A model generated the notes under the pieces. That model saw only the letters and a list, made by a program, of their open reading frames with translations, was not told the origin of the DNA and made no database searches. A stretch of DNA of 64,000 nt, taken from Erythrobacter sp. HL-111. GTDB lineage: Bacteria > Pseudomonadota > Alphaproteobacteria > Sphingomonadales > Sphingomonadaceae. The stretch is taken from assembly GCF_900105095.1 (NCBI RefSeq), contig NZ_LT629743.1, positions 2,841,001 through 2,905,000 of the forward strand, given 5' to 3'. A program made the translations under genes and the position numbers. Position 1 is the stretch's first letter, and every line of letters begins with the position of its first letter. Shown here one piece after another: positions 41,812 to 50,551 of the stretch.

Positions 41812-42228
41812 ATGGGCATTAACGAAGATTTCGCGCCCCAGGAAGGCCGCATCGCCGCCCGCCGCCACATCAACATGGGCGCGCTGCTGAAAGGCACCGA
41901 CGGGAGGGAATTCGAAGGCACGATCCGCAACATCTCGGAAACGGGCTGCCTGTTCCGGGCCGAACGCGCGAAGCGGCTTGAGCCGGGGCGCCATTACAGT
42001 CTCAGGCTCGAAGGGCTGGAAATGCAGGTGGTGTGCGCGGCGTGGTCGGAGGACGGCCATGCCGGGCTCGAGCTGGCCGAGCCGCTGCATCCGGCGGTGG
42101 TCGACGATCTCGTGCGCGCCGTGCTGCTGGCGCTTGCCGCGAATGCCCGGGCGGACCGGGCGCGCGAGCGCGAGCCGATCGAGGACCTGCCGCCGCTTTC
42201 GCGCGGGCGGCGCGGCACGCTGCGCTAG
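41812..42228 (+). CDS. PilZ domain protein
   Basis: 138-residue cytoplasmic protein with a PilZ-like fold: basic motif GRIAARRHINMGALLKG, then EGTIRNISETGCLFRAE (the N-x-S-x-x-G core) and GHAGLELAEPL. PilZ proteins bind cyclic di-GMP through R-x3-R and D/N-x-S-x2-G. Here the first motif is RIAARR, so binding is plausible. A C-terminal charged helix follows. ATG 41812 is preferred; 41794 is an alternative with the Shine-Dalgarno sequence too close. Confidence 0.82.
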   Translation: MGINEDFAPQEGRIAARRHINMGALLKGTDGREFEGTIRNISETGCLFRAERAKRLEPGRHYSLRLEGLEMQVVCAAWSEDGHAGLELAEPLHPAVVDDLVRAVLLALAANARADRAREREPIEDLPPLSRGRRGTLR

Positions 42229-42251
42229 AGGCGACCGGGTCGCATACCGCG

Positions 42252-43604
42252 CTAGCCGTGGGCGTGCGACCAGGCGCCCATCGACCCGAGGTAGATGTCG
42301 AGCCGGTCGAACCCGCGCGAGGCGAGCCAGCCCGCCGCAACCGTCGCGCGCATCCCGCTCGCGCACATCACGGTATAGTGCCGGTCCGGGTCGAGATCGC
42401 GCCAACCCTCGTTGAGATGGCCCACGTAAAGGTGCTGCGAACCCTCGATCGCGCCGCTTGCCCGTTCGTCCGCATCGCGCACGTCGAGCAGGGTCCAGTC
42501 CTCGCCCGCCTGGGCCAGCCTGCGCTCCACCGTTTCGGTCTGGACGGTCGGGATGGCGCGCATGTCCGCACCGTTCGCCGCCGCGGGGACCACGCCGACG
42601 AAACCGCCCGCGATCCGGTCCAGCCCGATCCGGGCGAGGTGTTCCATCGCCGCGTTGAGCTGCGCCTCGTCCGAGGCCACGAGGCCGATGCGATGCTCTT
42701 CCCCGATGAACCAGCCGGCAAAGGCGCTGATCATGCCGGTCGGCAGGCTCATCGCGCCGGCAAGGTGACCCGAGGCGAAGGCGAGCGGATCGCGCACGTC
42801 GATCACGTGATCGCACTGCGCCTCGTGCAGCTCGCCAAGGGAGAGGACCTTCGGCCGCAGCACGCGCGGCGCGGGGTCCGCCCCATCCATGTTGAGCCGT
42901 TCCATCAGGCGGAAATAGGGCGGCTGGTAGTGGTGTTCGGCGATCTTGAAGGCGATGAAGTCGTCGCGGGTTTCGAATTGCAGGCGCGGGTTGTTGCGAC
43001 GTTCGTGACCGATGGTCGAGAATTCGCGCTCCGCCATGCCCGAACCGCAAACCGAGCCCGCGCCGTGGGCCGGATAGACGATCGCCTGGTCGCCGAGGGC
43101 GAGCAGCTTCTGCAGCGAATCGTACAGGAGCCCCGCGACCTCGCGCTTGCGGTCGGGGTAGAAATCGGTTCGCCCGACATCGCCGATGAACAGCGCGTCG
43201 CCGGTGAACACGCCGACCGCCCCGTCGGGATAGGCGGTGTCGTGGACCGCATAGGCGAGATGGTCGTCGGTATGGCCGGGCGTCTCGATCACCTCGATCC
43301 GAAGCTGTCCGATGTCGATGCTATCGCCCTCGCGCGCGGTCTCGGCAAAGACGACGGGGCGTTCGGGGTTCGGGCCGTGGAGCACCCTGGCCCCGGTCAT
43401 GGCGGCGAGGAGCGGCGAGCCGGAGACGAGATCCTCGTTGCGGTGGGTTTCAAGGATGTGGGTGATTTCCAGGCCCTGCGCGCGCGCGTGTTCGAGATAG
43501 ATCTCGCAGTCGCGGCGCGGATCGATCACCGCCGCCTTCCCGCCCGCTCCGACGAGATAGGACAGGTGCGACAGGCCCGTGGTCTTGATGGTTTCGAGGA
43601 TCAT
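42252..43604 (-). CDS. Metallo-beta-lactamase-fold/double rhodanese protein
   Basis: 450 residues: MBL-fold domain (about 1-240) with ILETHRNEDLVSGS in place of the usual T-H-x-H-x-D-H, then ETPGHTDDHLAY and YPAHGAGSVCGSGM, followed by two rhodanese domains. The first (DVRDPLAFASGHLAGAM) has no active Cys (VASDEAQL). The second has VMCASGMRATVAAGWL with Cys. This matches the persulfide-dioxygenase-like subgroup acting in sulfide/persulfide metabolism. ATG 43604 gives the family start MILETIKTTGLSHLSYLV. Confidence 0.88.
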   Translation of the reverse strand: MILETIKTTGLSHLSYLVGAGGKAAVIDPRRDCEIYLEHARAQGLEITHILETHRNEDLVSGSPLLAAMTGARVLHGPNPERPVVFAETAREGDSIDIGQLRIEVIETPGHTDDHLAYAVHDTAYPDGAVGVFTGDALFIGDVGRTDFYPDRKREVAGLLYDSLQKLLALGDQAIVYPAHGAGSVCGSGMAEREFSTIGHERRNNPRLQFETRDDFIAFKIAEHHYQPPYFRLMERLNMDGADPAPRVLRPKVLSLGELHEAQCDHVIDVRDPLAFASGHLAGAMSLPTGMISAFAGWFIGEEHRIGLVASDEAQLNAAMEHLARIGLDRIAGGFVGVVPAAANGADMRAIPTVQTETVERRLAQAGEDWTLLDVRDADERASGAIEGSQHLYVGHLNEGWRDLDPDRHYTVMCASGMRATVAAGWLASRGFDRLDIYLGSMGAWSHAHG

Positions 43605-43659
43605 GGCGGCTCTCCCTTTCGCTGTCTGCCCAACCAACGAGAGGGTGCCGCCGGTGTTC

Positions 43660-44286
43660 CTACCGGGCGGTCGCGGCGAGGCCCTGCATGCGCTTGAGAT
43701 AGCGCGCGAGCACATCGATCTCGAGGTTGACCCGCGCGCCTTCCCCGAGGCCGCCGAGCGTCGTCACCTCGGCGGTGTGCGGGATCAGGTTAAGCGCGAA
43801 ATCGCAGGTCCCGTCGCTCTGATCGCGCACGTCGTTGACAGTGAGCGAGACGCCGTCGACGGTGATCGAGCCCTTGGGCGCGATGAAGGGCGCCATTTCG
43901 GCCCGCGCGCGGATCGCGACGAGCCACGAATCGCCCTTTTTCTGGAAGCTGCGGACCTCGCCGACCGAATCGACATGGCCCGTGACGATATGCCCGCCAA
44001 GCTCGTCGCCCAATCGCAGCGAGGGCTCGAGATTGAGCCGGCGGCCCGCCTCCCACATGCCCGGCACGGTGCGCGAAACGGTCTCGCCCGATACGTCGAC
44101 ATCGAACCACGCATCGCCTTTCGTGCCCCCGCGCGCAACGGCGGTGAGGCACACGCCCGAACAGGCGATCGAGGCGCCGATCGCGATCCGTTCCGGGTCG
44201 AGCGGGGCGGCCACCCGCACGCGCAGGTCGCCGCGCTGCTCGCTGCTTGCAATCGTGCCGATGGCGGTGACGATGCCGGTGAACAT
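43660..44286 (-). CDS. ribE: Riboflavin synthase, alpha subunit
   Basis: 208-residue enzyme forming riboflavin from two lumazine molecules. The family start MFTGIVTAIGTI is present. The internal duplication of two lumazine-binding barrels is clear (SIACSGVCLTAV and GSITVDGVSLTVNDV), with GHIVTGHVDSVGEV between them. It lies 6 bp downstream of ribD in the same direction. Length and motifs are normal. Confidence 0.96.
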   Translation of the reverse strand: MFTGIVTAIGTIASSEQRGDLRVRVAAPLDPERIAIGASIACSGVCLTAVARGGTKGDAWFDVDVSGETVSRTVPGMWEAGRRLNLEPSLRLGDELGGHIVTGHVDSVGEVRSFQKKGDSWLVAIRARAEMAPFIAPKGSITVDGVSLTVNDVRDQSDGTCDFALNLIPHTAEVTTLGGLGEGARVNLEIDVLARYLKRMQGLAATAR

Positions 44287-44292
44287 CGGGTG

Positions 44293-45270
44293 TCAGGCTC
44301 CTTCTTCGCGGTTGCGCTGATAGGCGGTGAAGCTGTCGCTGCCAAGCTGGCAGGCCGCAATGCGTTCCCACCGGCCATGAGCGCCGGCGAGCCCGTCCGG
44401 CCCTGCGAGCCCCAGCCCGTCCAGCGCGCGCAGCCCGTCGCCCAGCAGGATCGGCGCCCGGTAGAGATGAAGCTCGTCGACGAGATCGGCGGCGAGGAAG
44501 GCCGAGGCCGCGCCCGCGCCGCCTTCGAGATAGACCGACAGCACGCCGTCGAGCCGGGCGATATCGGCCGGCCGGTTGATGACGCGCGCCCCGTCGGCCC
44601 CGGCCCCGCGGGTGAGGACGAGGCGCTGCGGACTGCGCGGCCCGAGGCCCGGGAGGCGCACGTCGAGCCGCGGCCGGTCGGCCCGCCACGTGCCCCCGCC
44701 GACGAGGATCGCGTCGTGCCGCGCGCGCATGGCGTGGACATGGGCGCGCGCCGCCTCGCCGGTGATCCAGCGGCTGGTCCCGTCGGCGAGCGCGATGCAC
44801 CCGTCGAGCGACAACGCGAGTTTGAGCGTGACGCGCGGACGGCCCATTCGGCGCAAGGTGAGGTAATCGGCAAGGCTTGCAGCGGAGGCGGGATCGTCCA
44901 GCACCGTGACCGCGATCCCCTCGCGTTCCAGCCGGGCAATGCCCTCGCCCGCGGTGCGCGGGTCGGGGTCGCGCTGGCCGATGACGACGCGGCGAGGGCG
45001 GGCATTGGCGACGACATCGCAGCACGCCGGACCGCGAAGCGAGGCATGGGCGCAAGGTTCGAGCGTGACGTGGAGCGTCATGCCGTTGGCGCCGCCACCT
45101 GCGAAACCGGCGAGGGCGATCGCCTCGGCATGGGGGCGCCCGCCTGCGCGGGTCCAGCCGCGCGCGACGACGCGGGGGGCGTCCTCTCCCGAAAGCAGCA
45201 GGGCCGCGACCCCCGGATTGGGCCGGCACAACGGACGCGCGCGCAGGGCAAGCCGCGCGGCGGCTGCCAT
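44293..45270 (-). CDS. ribD: Bifunctional riboflavin deaminase/reductase
   Basis: 325 residues. N-terminal cytidine-deaminase-like zinc site: HAEAIAL, then TLEPCAHASLRGPACCDVV. The reductase domain follows (PRVTLKLALSLDGCIALADG, then MRARHDAILVGGGTWRADRP). It carries out the second and third steps of riboflavin synthesis; ribE follows. ATG 45270 (MAAAARLALRA) is the only in-frame ATG; the N-terminus is somewhat shorter than in E. coli RibD. The upstream membrane-protein gene ends 29 bp before it. Confidence 0.94.
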   Translation of the reverse strand: MAAAARLALRARPLCRPNPGVAALLLSGEDAPRVVARGWTRAGGRPHAEAIALAGFAGGGANGMTLHVTLEPCAHASLRGPACCDVVANARPRRVVIGQRDPDPRTAGEGIARLEREGIAVTVLDDPASAASLADYLTLRRMGRPRVTLKLALSLDGCIALADGTSRWITGEAARAHVHAMRARHDAILVGGGTWRADRPRLDVRLPGLGPRSPQRLVLTRGAGADGARVINRPADIARLDGVLSVYLEGGAGAASAFLAADLVDELHLYRAPILLGDGLRALDGLGLAGPDGLAGAHGRWERIAACQLGSDSFTAYQRNREEGA

Positions 45271-45299
45271 CCACGCGGCATCGCCGGGTGGGGAGGCGC

Positions 45300-45779
45300 C
45301 TATCGGGCGGTTCCTTCGGCCCGGTCCTGCGGCGCCGCTGCGGGATCGGCCCCGGCGGCGCGGCGCTCGGCCGTGGCGGCCTCCTCGGCGGCGCGCTCGG
45401 CTTCGGCGCGGCGTTCGATTTCGTCCACGTCCATGCCGGTCGCCCGGCCGAGCGCCTTGTAGAGTTCGCGCTTGCGCTCCGCGATCGCCTCGGCCCGCTC
45501 CTCGCGCAGTTCCTTGACCTCCTGGTTCGCGCGGTTGGAGGCCATGATCTCCTCGTCCGTCCGTTCGGGATCGAAGGTGGTGATGTAGGTGATCGTGGGC
45601 CGGGCGGGTTCCTTGTAATGGGTTTCGGTCGAAAGCCAGCCGAAGATCACCGCCAGCGGCAGGCAGGAGGCGGCGAGGATCGGCCAGCGATAGGGATTGG
45701 GCTTGCGGAACTCGTGCCAGAAATCGAGCGCCCCGGCCTTGGGATTGAAGCGGGAACTGGACAGGATGCGGGAAAACAT
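45300..45779 (-). CDS. Membrane-anchored coiled-coil protein, function unknown
   Basis: 159 residues with one N-terminal transmembrane helix (RWPILAASCLPLAVIFGWLS) and a long charged helix predicted as coiled coil (NQEVKELREERAEAIAERKR onward), ending in an Ala-rich tail. It lies upstream of ribD, same strand, 29-bp gap, so it may be cotranscribed. I do not recognise a named family; similar small proteins are common in Sphingomonadales, so it is probably a real gene. Confidence 0.75.
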   Translation of the reverse strand: MFSRILSSSRFNPKAGALDFWHEFRKPNPYRWPILAASCLPLAVIFGWLSTETHYKEPARPTITYITTFDPERTDEEIMASNRANQEVKELREERAEAIAERKRELYKALGRATGMDVDEIERRAEAERAAEEAATAERRAAGADPAAAPQDRAEGTAR

Positions 45780-45839
45780 GGGCGCAATATAGGACGCGCG
45801 GCGCGATCGCGCCAGTTCCCCTGCGCGGCGCCCGCACCG

Positions 45840-46412
45840 CTAGAGATAGGACACGCTGATCGGCACCCTCGCGCGCAGGTCGCCGCCGGCGCGTTCCTCG
45901 CCGCTGACGACGAGCGTCGCGGCAAAGACGAATTCGAGCCGCCCGTTCTCGTCGAGCCGCGGCATGGCCGGGAGCGAGGTGACGAAATCGCGCAGCCGCG
46001 CCTCCCCGCCGAGCGGCCCGCGCATCTCGATCTCGAAAGGAAGGGCGATGCTGACCTGCTCGCGCGGGGCGCCGGTCACGATCGCGCGCCCGGTGACCGG
46101 CATCCCGCCGAGATCGTCGATGTCGCCGAACAGCCGCTTCTCGCCGGTGCCGAGATCGAGCAGCACGCGTCCCTCGCCCCGGCCGATGATGACCACGCGG
46201 CCGAAGTCGATGTCGGAATCGATCGCGATCGCAAGGCGCTGGCAGTTGCGGTTGCGATTGCCGTTCCCCTTGCCGTTCTGGTTGCCCTTGCCCCGGCAGC
46301 CGGGCGGCAGGTCGCATTGCGGGCACGATCCCTGCGCCTGCGCCGGCGGGGGCGCGGCGGGCAGGGCAAGGCAGACGGCAGCGGCCAGCAGCAGGGCGGA
46401 ACGTGCGAACAT
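45840..46412 (-). CDS. Secreted DUF4402-type protein
   Basis: 190 residues: signal peptide (LALPAAPPPAQAQG), a Cys-rich and then Asn/Gly/Lys-rich stretch (GCRGKGNQNGKGNGNRNRN), and a beta-sandwich domain with IDFGRVVIIGRG, MPVTGRAIVTGAP and a C-terminal RVPISVSYL strand. This matches DUF4402, a pilin-like secreted fold. The Asn-rich insert is unusual. Function unknown; probably surface exposed. It is monocistronic and 60 bp from the membrane protein gene. Confidence 0.8.
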   Translation of the reverse strand: MFARSALLLAAAVCLALPAAPPPAQAQGSCPQCDLPPGCRGKGNQNGKGNGNRNRNCQRLAIAIDSDIDFGRVVIIGRGEGRVLLDLGTGEKRLFGDIDDLGGMPVTGRAIVTGAPREQVSIALPFEIEMRGPLGGEARLRDFVTSLPAMPRLDENGRLEFVFAATLVVSGEERAGGDLRARVPISVSYL

Positions 46413-46476
46413 GACCGCTGTCTTACGGCCGCATGGTTAACGGAGTTCTACGCAGCCTTGCGGAGGTGCGGGAGCC

Positions 46477-47199
46477 TCACCCGAAAGCTGCGTAGAGCGA
46501 GCGGCCCTGTTGCTTGAGCCAGCGATCGGCCGCGCCGATGTCGCCTTCGTAGATCCGTGCGAGCAGGGCGTGGAAGGCGGGCGAATGGTGGAAATGGACG
46601 AGATGGGCGACCTCGTGCGCGACGACCGAGCGGCGGACGAAATCGGGCGCCTGCACCAGCCGCCAGTTGATGCGGATGCGGTTCCTGTCCGAACAGCTTC
46701 CCCATCGCCGCTGCGCGCGCGACAGGGCGACGGGGACCGGATCGAGCCCGGCGGCGGCGCAGTAATCGGCCATGTCCGCCTCGACCAGCGTCAGCGCCTC
46801 GCGTTCGAGCCAGCGCCTGAGGCGATGTTCGAGCCCGGCGCGCGGCCCGCCGACGCGCAGCGCGCCGGGCAGGGGGCGCGGGATGCGCGAGGCCCGTTCC
46901 TCCCACTCGATCCGCAGGGGCGCGCCGCGCAGCAGCACCTCCCCGCCCGGACCGGGCGCGGCGCGGCGGGGGACCCTGGCGTGCTGTTCGGCCAGCCAGT
47001 CGGCACGGGCATGGGCGAAGGCGATCGCCTGCGCCCGCGGTGCCCAGTGCGGCACGGTGAGGCGCACCTCGGTGCCGTCGGGGGCGAGCCGCAGGGTCAG
47101 CCGGCGCGCGCGCTTGTGCTGGCGCAGGACGATCGGCACGCGCTCGCCGTTGAGTTCGATCGCGGGATCGCTCGCGGCGCGGCGCAGCCAGTCGATCAT
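46477..47199 (-). CDS. YgjP/SprT-like zinc metallopeptidase (DUF45)
   Basis: 240 residues. Zinc motif H-E-x2-H in RSVVAHEVAHLVHFHHSPAF, preceded by the family text RRWGSCSDRNRIRINWRLVQ. The N-terminal domain is beta-rich (RRLTLRLAPDGTEVRLTVPH). M48-type peptidase of unknown substrate, cytoplasmic. The start overlaps the YcgN-like gene's stop by ATGA, so SCO1, YcgN-like and this peptidase form one leftward operon. Confidence 0.9.
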   Translation of the reverse strand: MIDWLRRAASDPAIELNGERVPIVLRQHKRARRLTLRLAPDGTEVRLTVPHWAPRAQAIAFAHARADWLAEQHARVPRRAAPGPGGEVLLRGAPLRIEWEERASRIPRPLPGALRVGGPRAGLEHRLRRWLEREALTLVEADMADYCAAAGLDPVPVALSRAQRRWGSCSDRNRIRINWRLVQAPDFVRRSVVAHEVAHLVHFHHSPAFHALLARIYEGDIGAADRWLKQQGRSLYAAFG

Positions 47200-47690
47200 T
47201 TCTCCGCCTCGACGCTCGCGAGCACCGGGGGCTCCAGCGCGTCCCGGTCGGGCGCGGGCCATTCGACGATATGGTGTTCGAGCGGGCCGGCCTCGGTCTC
47301 GCTCACCACGCGGCCCGCGACCGAAACGCCGACCCGGTGCACCGCCTCGCGGTCGCCGCAGACGAGGTAGTGCCAGCCCGGCAGCGGGCGGCCCGCCGCG
47401 CGCAGGCGGTAGGCGCAGGTCACCGGCAGCCACGGCACGTCTTCGACGATGGCGAGGGTCAGGCGCAGGCAATCCGGCACGAAGACCTTGCGGTTGCGAT
47501 AGTCGCGGCACCGCGCTGTCCCCGCGTCGAGCAGCTTGCAGGCGACGTTCGTGTCCGAGATTTCGCCGGTGTCGGCATCCTCGATCTTGTGCAGGCAGCA
47601 CTTGCCGCAGCCGTCGCACAGCGCTTCCCATTCGGCGCGGTTGAGCTCGCCAAGCGGGCGGTTCCAGAAGCCTTCCCTCAGCTGGCCCAT
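47196..47690 (-). CDS. YcgN-family cysteine cluster protein
   Basis: 164 residues with the UPF0260 signature: WEALCDGCGKCCLHKIED, then NVACKLLDAGTARCRDYRNR and VPDCLRL. These cysteines suggest metal or iron-sulfur binding. ATG 47690 overlaps the SCO1 stop by 13 bases. Length and layout are normal for the family. Function is not established. Confidence 0.92.
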   Translation of the reverse strand: MGQLREGFWNRPLGELNRAEWEALCDGCGKCCLHKIEDADTGEISDTNVACKLLDAGTARCRDYRNRKVFVPDCLRLTLAIVEDVPWLPVTCAYRLRAAGRPLPGWHYLVCGDREAVHRVGVSVAGRVVSETEAGPLEHHIVEWPAPDRDALEPPVLASVEAEK

Positions 47691-48316
47691 TTCCGGATCT
47701 CGGCAGCGAACCGCTCCGCGCCCTCGGCGCCCGGCTGGTCGGTCGGCAGGGTGGCGAGCGGCTCGCCCTCGGGTCCGAAGAGGTAGGTGATCGCCGAATG
47801 ATCGACCAGGTAGCCGCCATCGGGCGTCGTCTCGCCCTTCCGGGCATAGACCTTGAACGCCTCGCGCGCGGCGTCGACCTGCTCGGGCGTACCCGTCAGC
47901 CCGATGATCGAATCCGAAAAGGCGCTGGTGAATTCGCCCACCACCTGCGGCGTATCGCGTGCGGGATCGACCGTGATGAAGATCGGCTGGACCTTCGCGG
48001 CGAGGTCGGGATCGCTTTCCTCGAGCGCCTCGATCCCCTGCGCGATGCGCTGCATGTCGGTCGGGCAGATGTCGGGGCAGTAGGCGAAGCCGAAATAGAC
48101 CACGCGGTACTGCCCGGCGAAATCGTCCCAGCGCACCGTCTCGCCCGCGCTGTTCACCAGTTCGAACGGGCCGCCGATGCTGGAGCCGGCGAGCGGCGGA
48201 TCGAGCGCGGCCGGGTCTTCCGGCGCGCAGGCAACGAGCGCGAGCGGCGCGGCGAGCGAGGCGAGGAGACCGGCGAGGACCGGGGATGCGGCGGAGGTCT
48301 TGGCGTGTGGGTTCAT
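47678..48316 (-). CDS. SCO1/SenC copper-binding protein
   Basis: 212 residues: lipoprotein-type signal (LAAPLALVACAPEDP) and a thioredoxin fold with the copper-binding motif YFGFAYCPDICPTDMQR and the distant His in YLVDHSAITYLFGP. Sco proteins deliver copper to cytochrome oxidase subunit II. The upstream side is divergent from the ankyrin gene. First gene of the leftward operon with the YcgN-like and YgjP-like genes. Confidence 0.94.
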   Translation of the reverse strand: MNPHAKTSAASPVLAGLLASLAAPLALVACAPEDPAALDPPLAGSSIGGPFELVNSAGETVRWDDFAGQYRVVYFGFAYCPDICPTDMQRIAQGIEALEESDPDLAAKVQPIFITVDPARDTPQVVGEFTSAFSDSIIGLTGTPEQVDAAREAFKVYARKGETTPDGGYLVDHSAITYLFGPEGEPLATLPTDQPGAEGAERFAAEIRKWAS

Positions 48317-48385
48317 GCTCTGCTAACTGGCGGCCTGGCAGCGGGCGGTGTCGCCGATCCCGCGTGCGACGATATGTGGCAGGAA

Positions 48386-49096
48386 ATGCGAAAGGACAAA
48401 AGCGTGTTCGCACCGGTTTTGTGCAAGCTAGGAAGTCCCGCGCGGATTGCGAGAGCGGCGGCGGCCCCGGTTGCGGTTGCGGTTGCGCTTGCGATTGCCG
48501 GTGCCGGGCTGGGGTTCGGCCCGGGCGGGATGCTCGCGCCGCCCGCGCACGCGCAGCTGTATTCCGAAGGCTACAAGTTCCTCAAGGCCGTGCGCGACCG
48601 CGACGGCGACGCCGTGACCGAGATGCTGAATGAGCCGGGCACGACCATCATCAACGCGCGCGACATCACCACCGGACAGACCGGGCTCCACATTGCCGCC
48701 GCGCGGCGCGACATCCTGTGGATCAAGTTCCTGCTGCAGAAGGGCGCCGAACCGAACATCCGCGACAACAAGGGGCTGACCCCGCTCCAGATCGCGGCGA
48801 CCCTGGGCGAGGTCGAGGCGGTCGAGGAACTGGTCAAGCGCGGCGCGCTGGTCGACGTTTCCGACAGCCAGGGCGAAACCCCGCTGATCGCGGCGGTCCA
48901 TCAGCGCAACGTGACTCTGGTGCGCGAGCTGCTCGCGCAGGGGGCCGATCCCGACCGCAACGACAATTCGGGCCGCTCGGCACGCGACTACATGGAGCTG
49001 CAGCGCGGCAATTCGCTGATGCGGGCCGAATTCGAAGCTGCCGACGAGGCGCGCGAGGGCGAGGGAACCAAGCAGCAATACGGGCCTTCCTTCTGA
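48386..49096 (+). CDS. Periplasmic ankyrin-repeat protein
   Basis: 236 residues: signal-like N-terminus (AVALAIAGAGLGF...PPAHAQ) and at least three ankyrin repeats (TGLHIAAARRDILWIKFLLQ, LTPLQIAATLGEVEAVEELV, ETPLIAAVHQRNVTLVRELL). The start is 48386 or 48374 (four residues longer); neither ribosome binding site is ideal. It would act as a periplasmic protein-interaction module. COQ9 follows by one base, suggesting an operon, but no functional link is evident. Confidence 0.88.
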   Translation: MRKDKSVFAPVLCKLGSPARIARAAAAPVAVAVALAIAGAGLGFGPGGMLAPPAHAQLYSEGYKFLKAVRDRDGDAVTEMLNEPGTTIINARDITTGQTGLHIAAARRDILWIKFLLQKGAEPNIRDNKGLTPLQIAATLGEVEAVEELVKRGALVDVSDSQGETPLIAAVHQRNVTLVRELLAQGADPDRNDNSGRSARDYMELQRGNSLMRAEFEAADEAREGEGTKQQYGPSF

Positions 49097-49097
49097 C

Positions 49098-49802
49098 ATG
49101 GACACGATGACCGACAATCCCCGGGGCGGACCCGACTTCGCCGACCTGACCCTCGACGAGCTCGCGCTCGCGCTCGCACCCGACATCGCCGCCTCGGCGG
49201 TGTTCGACGGGTGGGGCGACACCGCGCTCGAAGCGGCGGCGGAAATGGCCGGGGTCGATCACGACGTCGCGAAACTCGCCTTTTCGGCCGACAGCGCAAA
49301 CGGGCGGGCGATGCAGATGATCGAGGCGTGGATCCGCTCGGTCGACAGGGCGATGGAGGCCGAATGGCCCGCCGAACGGCTCGCCGGACTCAAGATCCGC
49401 GAGCGCATCCGCGCGCTCGTCGCCTTCCGGCTGGAAGCGGTGGCCGACATCGACGAGGCGGTGCGCCGCGCGCTCGCCGTCATGGCGATGCCGCAGAACG
49501 CCCCGCGCGCGTTCAGGCTCGGGTGGGAATCGGCCGACCTCATGTGGCGGCTCGCCGGCGATACGGCGACCGATTACAACCACTACACCAAGCGCGCGAT
49601 CCTCGCCGGGCTCTATTCGGCGACGCTCGCCGTCTTCGTCAACGACGAGAGCGAGGGCAAGGCGGACACCTACGCCTTCCTCGACCGCCGGATCGAAGGG
49701 GTGATGAAGTTCGAGAAGTTCAAGGCGCAGCTCACCGGCGGCGACCGCGAGCTGCCGAGCCTGACGCGCTTCCTCGGCCGACTGCGCTATCCCTCGCGGT
49801 AG
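49098..49802 (+). CDS. COQ9 family protein
   Basis: 234-residue protein of the COQ9 family (TetR-like fold that binds lipid and supports ubiquinone synthesis). Characteristic text: IRERIRALVAFRLEAVADID, RLGWESADLMWRLAGDTATD and TKRAILAGLYSATLAVFVND. ATG 49098 is one base after the ankyrin stop. The 126-bp region following leads into ssb. Confidence 0.9.
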   Translation: MDTMTDNPRGGPDFADLTLDELALALAPDIAASAVFDGWGDTALEAAAEMAGVDHDVAKLAFSADSANGRAMQMIEAWIRSVDRAMEAEWPAERLAGLKIRERIRALVAFRLEAVADIDEAVRRALAVMAMPQNAPRAFRLGWESADLMWRLAGDTATDYNHYTKRAILAGLYSATLAVFVNDESEGKADTYAFLDRRIEGVMKFEKFKAQLTGGDRELPSLTRFLGRLRYPSR

Positions 49803-49928
49803 GAACCGCCATATCGGAAGTGGAAAACGGGCCGGCGTTCTCGCGTTGGCGGCGGCGGTGCCTTATGACGATAGCGAGAATCGCGGCCCCTCGCGCCGCG
49901 TCGATGAATGGACGGGAAGGATAGTTCG

Positions 49929-50477
49929 ATGGCGGGTTCGCTCAACAAGGTCATGCTGATCGGCAATCTGGGGGCGGACCCCGAGGTGCGGACTTTCCAG
50001 AACGGCGGGAAGGTCTGCAACCTGCGTGTCGCGACGAGCGAGACGTGGAAGGACCGGAACACGGGCGAGCGGCAGGAGCGGACCGAATGGCATTCGGTCG
50101 CGATCTTCAACGAAGGGCTCGCGGGGGTCGCGGAACGCTATCTGAAGAAGGGCAGCAAGGTCTATCTCGAAGGCCAGCTCCAGACCCGCAAGTGGCAGGA
50201 CCAGAACGGCAATGACCGCTATTCGACCGAAGTGGTGCTGCGCGGGCCGAATTCCGTGATGACCATGCTCGATGGCGCTCCCGGCGGCGGCGGGGGCGGT
50301 GGCGGCCGCTCGGGCGGCAGCTTCGGCGGCGGCGGCGGCGCGGGCTACGGCGATCGCGGCGCGGGCGGCCAGCCTGCCGGCGCCGGTGGCGGCTGGAACC
50401 AGGGCGGCGGCTCCGGATCGGGCAGCGGCGGTTCGGGCGGCGGCTACGACGATCTCGACGACGACATTCCGTTCTGA
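49929..50477 (+). CDS. ssb: Single-stranded DNA-binding protein
   Basis: 182 residues: OB-fold ([20 protein letters not shown], then [20 protein letters not shown]), a long Gly-rich flexible linker (about 115-170), and the acidic tip DDDIPF that recruits repair proteins. ATG 49929 matches the family start; the in-frame ATG at 49908 adds non-conserved residues. Monocistronic, followed by a GC-rich hairpin. Confidence 0.97.
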   Translation: MAGSLNKVMLIGNLGADPEVRTFQNGGKVCNLRVATSETWKDRNTGERQERTEWHSVAIFNEGLAGVAERYLKKGSKVYLEGQLQTRKWQDQNGNDRYSTEVVLRGPNSVMTMLDGAPGGGGGGGGRSGGSFGGGGGAGYGDRGAGGQPAGAGGGWNQGGGSGSGSGGSGGGYDDLDDDIPF

Positions 50478-50481
50478 GGCC

Positions 50482-50510
50482 GGGCTTCGGCCCCCCCGGG
50501 GGCGGGTTTT
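50482..50510 (+). terminator. Candidate ssb terminator
   Basis: GGGC-TTCG-GCCC (tetraloop hairpin, 50482-50493) overlaps a C5/G5 palindrome (50493-50502) and is followed by CGGG and a T4 run at 50507-50510, 30 nt beyond the ssb stop. Confidence 0.5.
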
Positions 50511-50551
50511 CCGGAACGCGGATCGCGCGGGGCGATTGATGCCGTGACCTC